From positions 1-16,587 of the forward strand of contig JAUWJN010000016.1 in NCBI GenBank assembly GCA_030607655.1: a stretch of 16,587 bases of DNA, given 5' to 3'. The notes below the pieces were generated by a model that was not told the origin of the DNA, did no database searches, and saw nothing but the letters and a program-made list of their open reading frames with translations. Both the position numbers and the translations under genes were made by a program. The stretch's first letter is position 1. Each line of letters opens with the position of its first letter. Shown piece after piece: positions 6,178-13,995 of this stretch. Origin of the DNA: a bacterium. Lineage in GTDB: Bacteria > Armatimonadota > Zipacnadia > Zipacnadales > Zipacnadaceae.

Positions 6178-7410
6178 TCACTTCACAACCGGCCAGCCGC
6201 GAGGTTGATTATTCTTCAGTTCCGCAATTTCCTGATTCAGGCGTTGGCTAGCAGCGCTCAACCGCTTCGAGTCGACCTGGCCCGCGCCCCGATACACTGT
6301 GGTGGCAAGCTCGGCCCGCACTGGTGTCCAGGTAGGCTCATCAGCAGCGGCGGGGAGAGCAGCCAATCCCGGACCGGGGGGGCCGACGTACTCGCGAGTA
6401 TCGGCCTGCACCAGAACAATCCTCGGGCCGGGCTTAGGCTTATCAATACCAGCCAGGTCCGCTGCGGTAGGTGACTCGGCCACAACCGATGTGGTGCCAG
6501 TCCCCTCACGTTCGGATCCAGGGGCCAGTGTTGCCTCGCGGACAGCTCGTGCTACAGCGGTCACCTCGGCTGCGGGTGCCGCCGCAGCGACTCTTGCCTC
6601 AGACCTCGACACTACCACATGGTAGGATGGACGGGCCCTGGGCTTTCGTGCCACAATCGGTTGCCGTTCGGGAGCAATCTCGCGCCCTGCCGCGGGCTGC
6701 TTCGCCATTTCCGCACTATCCGCAACCTCGGTGGGGACAGTCTCTACGCCTGGCTGCTCAACGGACGGCATCATTGGCTGAACGGCGACGATAGTGGGCG
6801 CTGTTAGTGGGGAGAGCGGTAGCTCGTGCGGGGCGAGGATCAGGCCGAACACAATCACGGCGGCTGCCGCAGCCCCAGCCAGAACTGCCCCTGCCGTTCG
6901 CCAGGATACACGCCGGCCCACATAGCCGATGACCTGCGGTTCCTTAGCAGCGGCCTGGCGGACCGCACTGTGCACCCGCTCATCCAGCCCCGCCGGCACC
7001 GTCACAGGCGCAACGACGCGCATCGCGGCGACAATTTGCTGGGTCTGACTGAGCATCTGATAGCAGTCGGGGCACGTAAATATATGGGCTGCCACGCGCT
7101 GCTGCTCCAGCGGCGAGAGTTCCTCATCCAAATAAGGGGAAATGAGTTGCTGCGCCACTTTACAGGAGAGGGCAGGAACAGATTCGGCTTGGCTTACGGC
7201 CTGCAGGATTTTCTGTTTGAGCTGCACGGAAGCACCAGGCCGGGGCTGCTGGGCCAGACTATCTGATATAGCCTTCAGCTCCTGGTACAGCCTCTGGCAC
7301 CGTGGGCAGGAGCGTATGTGACCAGCAATAATGTTATATTGCTCGCCTGCGAGTTCGCCGTCCAGGTACTCCTGGAGCTTTTCTTGCGACGGACAGTTAT
7401 TCATAATCAC
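6178..7410 (-). CDS. Membrane protein with two zf-HC2 domains (anti-sigma-like)
   Basis: This is a 410-residue protein. Two N-terminal zinc-binding zf-HC2 motifs of the form HxxxCxxC are visible: H31-C35-C38 (HIRSCPRC) and H109-C113-C116 (HIFTCPDC), each with an upstream Cys (C6, C83). A membrane helix follows at about 172-193. The rest, rich in Pro, Ala, Glu and Arg, would lie outside the membrane and matches nothing I know. zf-HC2 proteins of this layout usually bind ECF sigma factors, but no sigma gene adjoins it, so the role as anti-sigma is inferred. It may start at GTG 7410 or ATG 7404; no strong ribosome binding site separates them. It lies between the glycosidase-like gene and the atp promoter, 172 bp after the former. 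Confidence 0.8.
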   Translation of the reverse strand: MIMNNCPSQEKLQEYLDGELAGEQYNIIAGHIRSCPRCQRLYQELKAISDSLAQQPRPGASVQLKQKILQAVSQAESVPALSCKVAQQLISPYLDEELSPLEQQRVAAHIFTCPDCYQMLSQTQQIVAAMRVVAPVTVPAGLDERVHSAVRQAAAKEPQVIGYVGRRVSWRTAGAVLAGAAAAAVIVFGLILAPHELPLSPLTAPTIVAVQPMMPSVEQPGVETVPTEVADSAEMAKQPAAGREIAPERQPIVARKPRARPSYHVVVSRSEARVAAAAPAAEVTAVARAVREATLAPGSEREGTGTTSVVAESPTAADLAGIDKPKPGPRIVLVQADTREYVGPPGPGLAALPAAADEPTWTPVRAELATTVYRGAGQVDSKRLSAASQRLNQEIAELKNNQPRGWPVVK

Positions 7411-7531
7411 GCAACCAAGACACTAATCCCTGGCCCCCAAGTGCCGGGTTAGCTTTACATCTATCTACATATACAACTTTGGGCTGCAAGAGTTTCTGAC
7501 TTATTGCAATTATTACCAGAATGATGAGAAG

Positions 7532-7553
7532 GCGACCTCGGACGGGAGGTCGC
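7532..7553 (-). terminator. Hairpin downstream of the glycosidase-like gene, possible weak terminator
   Basis: A perfect 8-bp inverted repeat (GCGACCTC and GAGGTCGC, 6-nt loop) lies 30 bp after the stop at 7583. On the minus strand it is followed by CTTCTCATCATTCT, which is not a proper U-tract, so termination would be leaky or factor-dependent. It separates the ftsA-glycosidase unit from the zf-HC2 gene. I found no convincing promoter in the rest of the 172-bp gap. Confidence 0.4.
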
Positions 7554-7582
7554 TGGGGGGAATGGTCCTCGTCCGCCGGCAG

Positions 7583-9538
7583 CTACTCTCTCGTCTCAAC
7601 CCAGAGTCGGTAAACCGCCCTCGCGTCCGGGTCGTCGGACTCCTCGTACGACGTGAGGACAGCCTCCAGCCCATCGCAGATTTTGGTGGCCGCCTCCACG
7701 TATAGTTCGTCAGCGGCCGCCTGCCGTTCCGGCTCCGCTAGCGGATCAATTCCGCCCTCGGCCAGCAGTTGGCGGCGCTGATGAATGACGGCGATGGCAT
7801 CCAGAGCGAGTTGGGCATGCGCGGCCTCGTAGCTGTCACCGATGCCGGCGGCCACCAGGCGCTCGCGCAGGTCGGCCAGCCTCGCGGCCCGGGCATTGAG
7901 GGAGGCTACGGCTTCGGGAACGTCTCCGACGGCTATCGTAGGCACTGGCGAGGGCACCTCTTCCGTCGGTGATAGCTCCCGGTACGTCTCGCCGCCGAGC
8001 ATGATGACAACGCAGGCGGTGTCCGGCGTCTGGTCGTAGGGCAGATAAACGGAGGTCGCGTCGAAGCGCTGCCAGGGCTGACCGTTGACCCTAACAGTCG
8101 TAATGGCACCGCTGCCGATAGTGGCCAGATACAACTTCTTCGTGCCAAAGCGGATGGGATCCCGTTGTTCGAGCTCGGTAATCCCCGGAGGAATGTGAGG
8201 CACCAGCGTGAGGCCATCGGCTCGATACAGGTACTCGAACAGCCCCCGAATGAGGGCCGCCGGCGGGCCGAACGTATCGTAACAGATATTATACGGCTCA
8301 TTGGGCTGATACACAGTGCTGCCAAAATCCGGCAGGGGATTGTCCATCCGGAAGTCGCGCGCAAACTTCAGAAGCTGCTTCATCGAGGCGCGGGCATCCT
8401 CGTACTTGCCAAGGCGATAGTACGCCATCATCATTCGTGCCTCGCAGGTGGACCAGTGCCCGCCATTCACCCAGTGACCGAATTTCCAGATTCCTTCAAG
8501 CTCTTTGTGGTACATATCGTCATACGAGGAGTAGTTGGGGATGATAAAGTCGTGAGGGCGGAGTTCGGGAATGGCAGCGATCCTGGCGTAGATTTGCTCG
8601 GCCTGGGCATCGTCCACCACCCGGAAGCAGATCGCATCGTGATTTGGCGAAGATTCAAAGTAGCCGTGCTGCTCGGCGTCAAATATGCCATGCTTGATGC
8701 CGTCGGGATCCAGCGACCTTATGAGGTATCCTTCCTCGGTGGTCACCAGCGGCAGCCCTTTTTTCGCCAGCTCACGCCGCCGAGCATACAACTCCGCCTG
8801 CTGCGTCCGGCCGGCCAGCCTTTCCAGTTCGCTCAAGCGGTCCAGCGCGGCGATGTAGGTAATGGACAGCCCAGTCAGATAAGCCTTGTCATAGGTGCCA
8901 TCGGGTCGCTGCCAACCCGCGTAACTGGGTGCCAACAGGTTACCGGCTGGCCCGGCCAGGAAGAGGTTATTTTCCGGATCACGCCGGGTCTCGATGAAGT
9001 TGGCACTGCGCTCGAGTTCCGGCAGGTAATGGGCAATAGCCTCAGCATCGCGGCTGATCAGCAGCAGCTCTGCCTGCATGACGATACCCGCCGCCGTAAA
9101 CTCCATGCCCCAATCATGAATATCAGTCCGCCCGTCCCCCTGCTTGTATATGATCCGTCCGGGAGACGCAGCATCGCACAGGCAGCCATCGGGAGCCACC
9201 CAATCGTATTCTCCGACACGCTTACCGTCGCCCATCTGATCAAACCACAGGTCCTGGGAGTTCTGCAGGAACGTGACGAACGGCTCCTGATAGAACGGCA
9301 GGGCGCAGTAGGTAGTGCCATAGCTGTTCTGAATCCACCACATACTCCACGTTGGTCCCTCGACCAGACCATTCCACTCAGGCTTATACAGCATTGCCAT
9401 GTTTTGAAATTCGGGATCCGGCTCGAACATACGGCGGGCGTTCTCGAGAAGCTCCAGATACTCCACATCGCCTGTGCCCCGAAAGTGCTGCCCCTCAAAC
9501 TGCTCTGGGGCGACGCCGGCTTCGGCAGTGTTGCTCAT
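7583..9538 (-). CDS. Six-hairpin glycosidase-like protein, cytoplasmic
   Basis: This is a 651-residue protein with no signal peptide. Residues ~25-440 look like an (alpha/alpha)6 barrel of the six-hairpin glycosidase clan (amylo-glucosidase/GH63-like proteins). Acidic candidates are D139 and D142 in TDIHDWGMEF, and NGGHWSTCEARMMMAYYRLG at 358-377 is a clan-type segment. Residues ~441-520 form a beta-rich domain (LTLVPHIPPGI, TTVRVNGQPWQRFD), as in GH65/94-like enzymes. The last ~115 residues are charged and helical with no known match. The N-terminal beta-sandwich common in this clan is missing. Substrate and exact family cannot be told. A good ribosome site (GGGAGGG) precedes ATG 9538. It follows ftsA by 40 bp on the same strand, where ftsZ is usually found. 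Confidence 0.75.
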   Translation of the reverse strand: MSNTAEAGVAPEQFEGQHFRGTGDVEYLELLENARRMFEPDPEFQNMAMLYKPEWNGLVEGPTWSMWWIQNSYGTTYCALPFYQEPFVTFLQNSQDLWFDQMGDGKRVGEYDWVAPDGCLCDAASPGRIIYKQGDGRTDIHDWGMEFTAAGIVMQAELLLISRDAEAIAHYLPELERSANFIETRRDPENNLFLAGPAGNLLAPSYAGWQRPDGTYDKAYLTGLSITYIAALDRLSELERLAGRTQQAELYARRRELAKKGLPLVTTEEGYLIRSLDPDGIKHGIFDAEQHGYFESSPNHDAICFRVVDDAQAEQIYARIAAIPELRPHDFIIPNYSSYDDMYHKELEGIWKFGHWVNGGHWSTCEARMMMAYYRLGKYEDARASMKQLLKFARDFRMDNPLPDFGSTVYQPNEPYNICYDTFGPPAALIRGLFEYLYRADGLTLVPHIPPGITELEQRDPIRFGTKKLYLATIGSGAITTVRVNGQPWQRFDATSVYLPYDQTPDTACVVIMLGGETYRELSPTEEVPSPVPTIAVGDVPEAVASLNARAARLADLRERLVAAGIGDSYEAAHAQLALDAIAVIHQRRQLLAEGGIDPLAEPERQAAADELYVEAATKICDGLEAVLTSYEESDDPDARAVYRLWVETRE

Positions 9539-9578
9539 TATGATCCCTCCCCGCGAATGCGTATAAAAGTGACGCTCA

Positions 9579-10868
9579 TTAAGTGGCGGGAGGTACCGAG
9601 GGGAATGTAGCAGAGGGCAGATAGCGAGTCAGATGCGGGCGCACTTGCTGTGACCACCACTGGCTCAGGGCCGCCAGCCAGGGCGGCCGGCCCGAGGGTA
9701 TTGATTCTCCCGCGTAGGCGCCCTCACTGGCCGCGTGCAGAGCCAGGCCCACGCCGGTAGAATAGATAGGACTGCTGACACTATCAGCCAGCTTGCCCAG
9801 ATTGCGGGGGCTACCCCGCCGCACGGGCAAGTCCCAGAGAATCGCCGAAGCCAGCCGTTCGCTGCCGTACAGTTGCGAGCCGCCGCCCGTCAGTACGACT
9901 CCGCCGGCAATCATATCATAAGTCTCGGCGCGCTGTAGGTTTTCGCGGACCAGAAGAAGTATCTCGTCCAGCCGCGGCTGAATTATCTCCCCGATAAGGC
10001 GACGGGGCACCCGCGCCTGCTCGCCGGTGCCCATCTCGGTAATCTGAACAAGTTCCTCCGGGCGCGCTATGTCGCCACTGGCCAGGCCGAACCTTCGCTT
10101 GAGCGCTTCGGCCTCTTCCTGATCAATGCGGAGCAGGTGAGCCAGGTCGCGAGTCATATAATTGCCGGCTACTGGCACCGACCCACTATGACATATCGCC
10201 CCGTGGCGGAAAACAGCTATATCGGTAGTACCACCGCCAATATCAATCAGTACCACGCCCAGCTCGCGCTCCGCGGCGGTGAGCACCGCCAGGCTGGTAG
10301 CTACCGGTTCCAGGATACACCTTTGCACCTCGATACCCACCTCCTCCACGCACCGCACCAGATTCTGCCTGACACTGGCCGTTCCGGTGACGATGTGTAC
10401 TCGCGCATCTAGGCGGTACCCGCTCATCCCGATGGGGCGCTTGATATCCTCCTGGCCGTCAATAGCAAAATCGCGGGCTATCCGGTGAATAATCTCCCGG
10501 TCGGGCACTGCCGGCACACTATCACAAGCGCTTTGCACTGCCTGCTCAACGGCGGCGGCGGTAACTTCTCCGGAGGGATCAACATGGACCCGACCCGTCT
10601 CATTGTAGGCCACGATATGATCGCCGGTAATACCGACATAGGCCCCTCTTACCGGCAGCCCAGCCATCCGTTCAGCTTCGGCCACCGACTCAGCTATGAC
10701 ATCCATGACATCCTGGCGGTCCACTACTCCGCCGTGCTTCACCCCGGCCGAAGGAGCCATCCCCACGCCGAGGATGTCCAGCGTCCCGTCTGCCGCGGGC
10801 TGGGCAATTATGGTGCATATCTTGGTGGTGCCCACATCCAGGCCGGCTACGTACTGTGCTGCTGGCAT
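9579..10868 (-). CDS. ftsA: Cell division protein FtsA
   Basis: FtsA is the actin-like ATPase that tethers FtsZ filaments to the membrane and recruits later divisome proteins. The product is 429 residues. Nucleotide-binding motifs are GLDVGTTKI (9-17, phosphate 1), VLIDIGGGTTDIAVF (206-220, phosphate 2) and GGVVLTGGGSQLYG (322-335, adenosine). An SHS2-type 1C insertion lies at about 84-165. An amphipathic stretch PPWLAALSQWWSQQVRPHL (395-413) would be the membrane-targeting helix, followed by a short tail rather than forming the very end. GGCGGAG precedes ATG 10868, and a -10-like TACAAT sits at 10884-10889 without a good -35. No ftsZ follows within the window. Confidence 0.95.
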   Translation of the reverse strand: MPAAQYVAGLDVGTTKICTIIAQPAADGTLDILGVGMAPSAGVKHGGVVDRQDVMDVIAESVAEAERMAGLPVRGAYVGITGDHIVAYNETGRVHVDPSGEVTAAAVEQAVQSACDSVPAVPDREIIHRIARDFAIDGQEDIKRPIGMSGYRLDARVHIVTGTASVRQNLVRCVEEVGIEVQRCILEPVATSLAVLTAAERELGVVLIDIGGGTTDIAVFRHGAICHSGSVPVAGNYMTRDLAHLLRIDQEEAEALKRRFGLASGDIARPEELVQITEMGTGEQARVPRRLIGEIIQPRLDEILLLVRENLQRAETYDMIAGGVVLTGGGSQLYGSERLASAILWDLPVRRGSPRNLGKLADSVSSPIYSTGVGLALHAASEGAYAGESIPSGRPPWLAALSQWWSQQVRPHLTRYLPSATFPSVPPAT

Positions 10869-10927
10869 TACTGACTCCGCCTTATTGTAATACTAAACAA
10901 CACTTGGCCCCGCCCGTCCTCAGCCGG

Positions 10928-11698
10928 TTACGACTCCCGCCGCAGCTTCCACACCGGCCGGCTCATAATTCGCACATCTATGTACGCCGGCTGCTGCCCC
11001 CGGCGTTGCAGCTCTCTTAAAATACCCACAAACATCATAACTTTGCGCTGCAGATTATCCGCCGTACCCACCTTGCCCTGCACGCCGCCTCCGGTACATA
11101 GCTGGATAGCATATTGCTGCGAAAAATCTATGATTAGCCCCCGACTGAGCTCTTCGTCTTTCAGCCCGGCCAGGCATTGGTTTAGCAGGTGCATACTGTC
11201 AGTCTGTAGCCTTTGGCCCGCGGCGATGGGCCTTTGTAGCAAGCCATAAATCTGAATAAGATGTGCTGGCGCCCGCCGGGCACGGCTCACGCACACTCCC
11301 TCCTCATCTACCAGTGCGAAGTCTTCGCCACACTTAACGGCCGCCACCGGCTCCCGGGGCCATACTCGCACCACCACTCGCGAGGGCAGATCCCGGCCCA
11401 CCTCTACTCGCTTGATACCCGGACACCCCGCCACTGCCCGGGCCAGTTTTTCTACCGGGTAAAAAAGAGTGCTAGCCTGCCCCGGAACCTTTATTTTCGC
11501 CAGAGCTTGCTGAGATAGTTGGGAGTTGGGCGCTATCACCTGCACTTCGCGAATCCGGAAATATGAGGAACTACCCACCCCATAGGCAAAACTGAGCACT
11601 ACCACCACCCCGGCTAGCTTAACTGCCTGCCGATACCGCAGCCGCCACACAGCGGCAGTAGACTGACTACGAGTTTGCTGTTGGCTCGCCCTGACCAC
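10928..11698 (-). CDS. ftsQ: Cell division protein FtsQ (POTRA-domain membrane protein)
   Basis: This is a 256-residue bitopic membrane protein of the divisome. A basic cytoplasmic N-terminus is followed by one membrane helix at about 27-42 and then a POTRA domain (about 46-114: YFRIREVQVIAPNSQLSQQA, then CPGIKRVEVGRDLPSRVVVR). The FtsQ/DivIB segment EPVAAVKCGEDFALVDEEGV follows at 116-135. FtsQ bridges FtsB/FtsL and the septal synthase outside the membrane. The start is GTG 11698 with a weak AGGGA upstream; no ATG fits the N-terminus. It lies 26 bp after murC and 59 bp before ftsA, with nothing between murC and it. Confidence 0.92.
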   Translation of the reverse strand: MVRASQQQTRSQSTAAVWRLRYRQAVKLAGVVVVLSFAYGVGSSSYFRIREVQVIAPNSQLSQQALAKIKVPGQASTLFYPVEKLARAVAGCPGIKRVEVGRDLPSRVVVRVWPREPVAAVKCGEDFALVDEEGVCVSRARRAPAHLIQIYGLLQRPIAAGQRLQTDSMHLLNQCLAGLKDEELSRGLIIDFSQQYAIQLCTGGGVQGKVGTADNLQRKVMMFVGILRELQRRGQQPAYIDVRIMSRPVWKLRRES

Positions 11699-11724
11699 TT
11701 TGATCCCTAGGGTAGATATTAGTA

Positions 11725-13143
11725 TTACTTATGCTGCGATTGTTGTGCTGTCTGTACCAGCTGTTCGGCGACCTGGCGAATATCGCCGGCGCCGATGGTC
11801 AGAACTATATCCTGTGGTTGAGCCGTGGCGAGTAGAAAGTCAACTATCTCATCGGCGGTAGAAATATATCGTACCAGTTTATCGGGCTCATTAGCCTGCA
11901 CCCGTTCGTATAATTCTTCCGCACTGACTTCATCGGTGGGCGGCTCGCGGGCCGCATATATATCGGTGATCACTATGACATCAGCATTGCCAAAAGCCGC
12001 GGCAAACTCGTCCATCAGGTAGCGCGTGCGGCTGTAGAGGTGGGGCTGAAAAACGGCGACTACCCGGTTGCCAAGGTGGTCCTTCGTCGCCTGGAGGGTA
12101 GCCCGTATTTCGGTGGGATGATGAGCGTAATCGTCAATTACCCGGTAACCGTTCACCCGACCTATCTCCTCAAACCGGCGGCCCACACCGGTAAAATTCG
12201 CCAGGGCTGCCCCGGCCTCGGCCACATCCAACCCGACCTGCTGGGCGACGGCCAGCGCGGCCAGGGCATTAAGTACATTATGCCGCCCGATCACCGGCAA
12301 GTACACGGGGGCCAGGGCTTCTCCCTGCATTACCGGTGTGAAACCCACGCCGCCCTCGCTAGGCATAATCTGCGTGGCGGTCACGTCGGTCCCCAAGCTC
12401 AGCCCATAGGAAATAACTGGAGCCGGACTATGCTGTATCGCCGCTTCAACCTGGGAGTCATCAGCACAGTAGACCACAAACCCACCAGAGTCGGCAGTAG
12501 CTACAAAGTCGGTAAAGGCCCGGCAGAGGCTGGCAAAGTCGTGATGTTCATCCAGGTGATCCGGTTCAATGCTGGTTATGACTTGCGAGCAATTCTTATA
12601 TTCAAGGAACGAGCCATCACTTTCGCAGGCCTCGAAGATAGCCCACCCGCTCTGACCCCAGCGATAATTGCCATCCAGATTAGCGCAGCCGCCGCCGACA
12701 AATACGGTCGGGTCATCGCCCAACTCCAGGAAGATAGTACCTATCATCGCAGTAGTGGTGCTCTTGCCGTGGGTGCCGGTGATGGCAATACGCTGCTTCT
12801 CCGCCAGTAGCGAGGCCAACAGCTCGGAACGATGCATTACCGGCCGGCCACTGGCCCGCGCCGCTGCTAATTCGGGGTTATCCTCGCGGATAGCGGTGGT
12901 ATACACAATGAGGTCGGCGCCGTCAATATTGCTGGCAGCCTGGCCTTCGTACACTGTGATGCCCGCCGCCCGTAGCCGCTGGATCTGCGCGGAGATGCGG
13001 GTATCTGAGCCGGTCACCTCAAAGCCTTGCTCATCCAGGGCCTCGGCCAGGGCACTCATCGAGACCCCACCGAGGCCAATGAAGTGAATATGTTGAGGGG
13101 GCCACAGTTTTATATTCGGGTTTCCTTGCTGACTGCCAATCAT
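11725..13143 (-). CDS. murC: UDP-N-acetylmuramate--L-alanine ligase
   Basis: MurC joins L-alanine to UDP-MurNAc using ATP, the first amino-acid addition in peptidoglycan precursor synthesis. The product is 472 residues, normal for the family. The N-terminal UDP-binding loop is FIGLGGVSMSALA (21-33). The ATP loop is GTHGKSTTT (123-131). The MurC-specific segments DDYAHHPTEIRATL, VFQPHLYSRTR and TDIYAAREPP are present in the C-terminal half. It starts at ATG 13143. A good promoter ends only 9 nt upstream, so the mRNA has almost no leader and no usable ribosome binding site. It is the first gene of murC-ftsQ-ftsA and is divergent from the ThuA pair. Confidence 0.97.
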   Translation of the reverse strand: MIGSQQGNPNIKLWPPQHIHFIGLGGVSMSALAEALDEQGFEVTGSDTRISAQIQRLRAAGITVYEGQAASNIDGADLIVYTTAIREDNPELAAARASGRPVMHRSELLASLLAEKQRIAITGTHGKSTTTAMIGTIFLELGDDPTVFVGGGCANLDGNYRWGQSGWAIFEACESDGSFLEYKNCSQVITSIEPDHLDEHHDFASLCRAFTDFVATADSGGFVVYCADDSQVEAAIQHSPAPVISYGLSLGTDVTATQIMPSEGGVGFTPVMQGEALAPVYLPVIGRHNVLNALAALAVAQQVGLDVAEAGAALANFTGVGRRFEEIGRVNGYRVIDDYAHHPTEIRATLQATKDHLGNRVVAVFQPHLYSRTRYLMDEFAAAFGNADVIVITDIYAAREPPTDEVSAEELYERVQANEPDKLVRYISTADEIVDFLLATAQPQDIVLTIGAGDIRQVAEQLVQTAQQSQHK

Positions 13144-13152
13144 ATTCAGCTT

Positions 13153-13181
13153 ATTCTACACCTAAGCCGGTTTTCTGGCAA
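13153..13181 (-). promoter_or_regulatory. Sigma-70-type promoter of murC-ftsQ-ftsA
   Basis: The minus strand has -35 TTGCCA (13176-13181), a 17-nt spacer and -10 TAGAAT (13153-13158). The -10 ends 9 nt before the murC ATG, so the transcript should start at or within about 3 nt of the start codon (leaderless or nearly so). The -35 box lies 5 bp from the left end of the duplicated ThuA unit. Confidence 0.7.
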
Positions 13182-13186
13182 GACCT

Positions 13187-13939
13187 CATCAGACGAAGGT
13201 GCAATGGCTGGCAGTAACGAAGTTAACATTCTGTAGCCAAGCACACGATTCCAGTTTAGGAGGCAGATTATGAAATCAGCCCTGATAGTCTGGGGAGGCT
13301 GGGAAGGCCACGAACCCAAACAATGCGCAGATATCTTCGCCCCGTACTTGGAGAAGCAGGGCTTTGAGGTGAGGATTGCCGATACACTGGATGTGTATCT
13401 GGAGGAAGACTACCTGGATGCTCTGAGCCTCATTGTACCCGTGTGGACGATGGGTGAGATAACCCGAGAGCAAGAGCAGGGATTATTGGCAGCGGTGGAC
13501 AGCGGTGTGGGTATTGCCGGCTGGCACGGAGGCATGGGTGATTCGTTCCGCAACAGTACTGAGTATCAGTTCATGGTGGGCGGCCAGTGGGTCGTACACC
13601 CGGGGGGCATCGTGCATTACGAGGTGAACATCATCAATCATGACGATCCCATCACCACCGGGCTGTCAGACTTCTATATGCACTCTGAACAGTACTACAT
13701 GCACGTGGACCCATCTAATGAGGTCCTGGCCACCACCACTTATGGCGGTGATATCTACCCCTGGATTGCCGGCTGCGTAATGCCGGTAGTGTGGAAGCGC
13801 CAGTACGGCCAGGGTCGGGTGTTTTACACCTCGCTGGGTCATGTAGCCGCCGATTTCGAGGTACCCGAGGTGCGGACAATCGTCCAGCGCGGGATGCTCT
13901 GGGCCAGCCGGTAGAACGGCAGCTATCAGCAACGACAGC
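13187..13939 (+). repeat. Tandem duplication, copy 1 (ThuA-like gene plus flanks)
   Basis: This segment is repeated at 13996-14746. The shared unit begins with a 19-bp block CATCAG(A/G)CG(A/G)AGGTGCAAT (17 of 19 identical), includes the ribosome site and gene, and ends 25 bp past the stop codon. The last 94 bp (13846-13939) are identical in both copies. Confidence 0.85.
13270..13914 (+). CDS. ThuA-like protein, copy 1
   Basis: This is a 214-residue protein of the ThuA-like family (class I glutamine-amidotransferase-like fold). Family marks are the N-terminal ALIVWGGWEGHEP (4-16), a GIAGWHGG turn (81-88), YYMHVDPSNEVLATTTYGG (142-160) and PVVWKRQYGQGRVFYTSLGH (172-191). No signal peptide is seen. 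ThuA proteins are often found with sugar catabolism genes, but their biochemical role is poorly defined and no such genes adjoin it here. AGGAGG at 13258-13263 lies 6 nt before ATG 13270. It is divergent from murC and followed 165 bp later by a paralogue with about 81% identity (174 of 214 aligned positions by eye). Confidence 0.85.
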   Translation: MKSALIVWGGWEGHEPKQCADIFAPYLEKQGFEVRIADTLDVYLEEDYLDALSLIVPVWTMGEITREQEQGLLAAVDSGVGIAGWHGGMGDSFRNSTEYQFMVGGQWVVHPGGIVHYEVNIINHDDPITTGLSDFYMHSEQYYMHVDPSNEVLATTTYGGDIYPWIAGCVMPVVWKRQYGQGRVFYTSLGHVAADFEVPEVRTIVQRGMLWASR

Positions 13940-13995
13940 TATTAGCCGTGAGCAACGGAACCACGGCAGGTCACGCTATTCCCAGACTGCATACT

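Noticed and set aside
7411..7531. Promoter for the zf-HC2 gene
   Set aside because: TTGCAG and TAGATA-like boxes exist, but spacing and matches are poor, and no ECF-type GGAAC element is present.
8165..9610. Long plus-strand open frame of 481 codons opposite the glycosidase-like gene
   Set aside because: No recognisable domains or ribosome site; it mirrors the codon bias of the minus-strand gene, whose protein shows family motifs.
10884..10889. Internal ftsA promoter (TACAAT)
   Set aside because: A good -10 alone; no -35 or extended -10 at suitable spacing.
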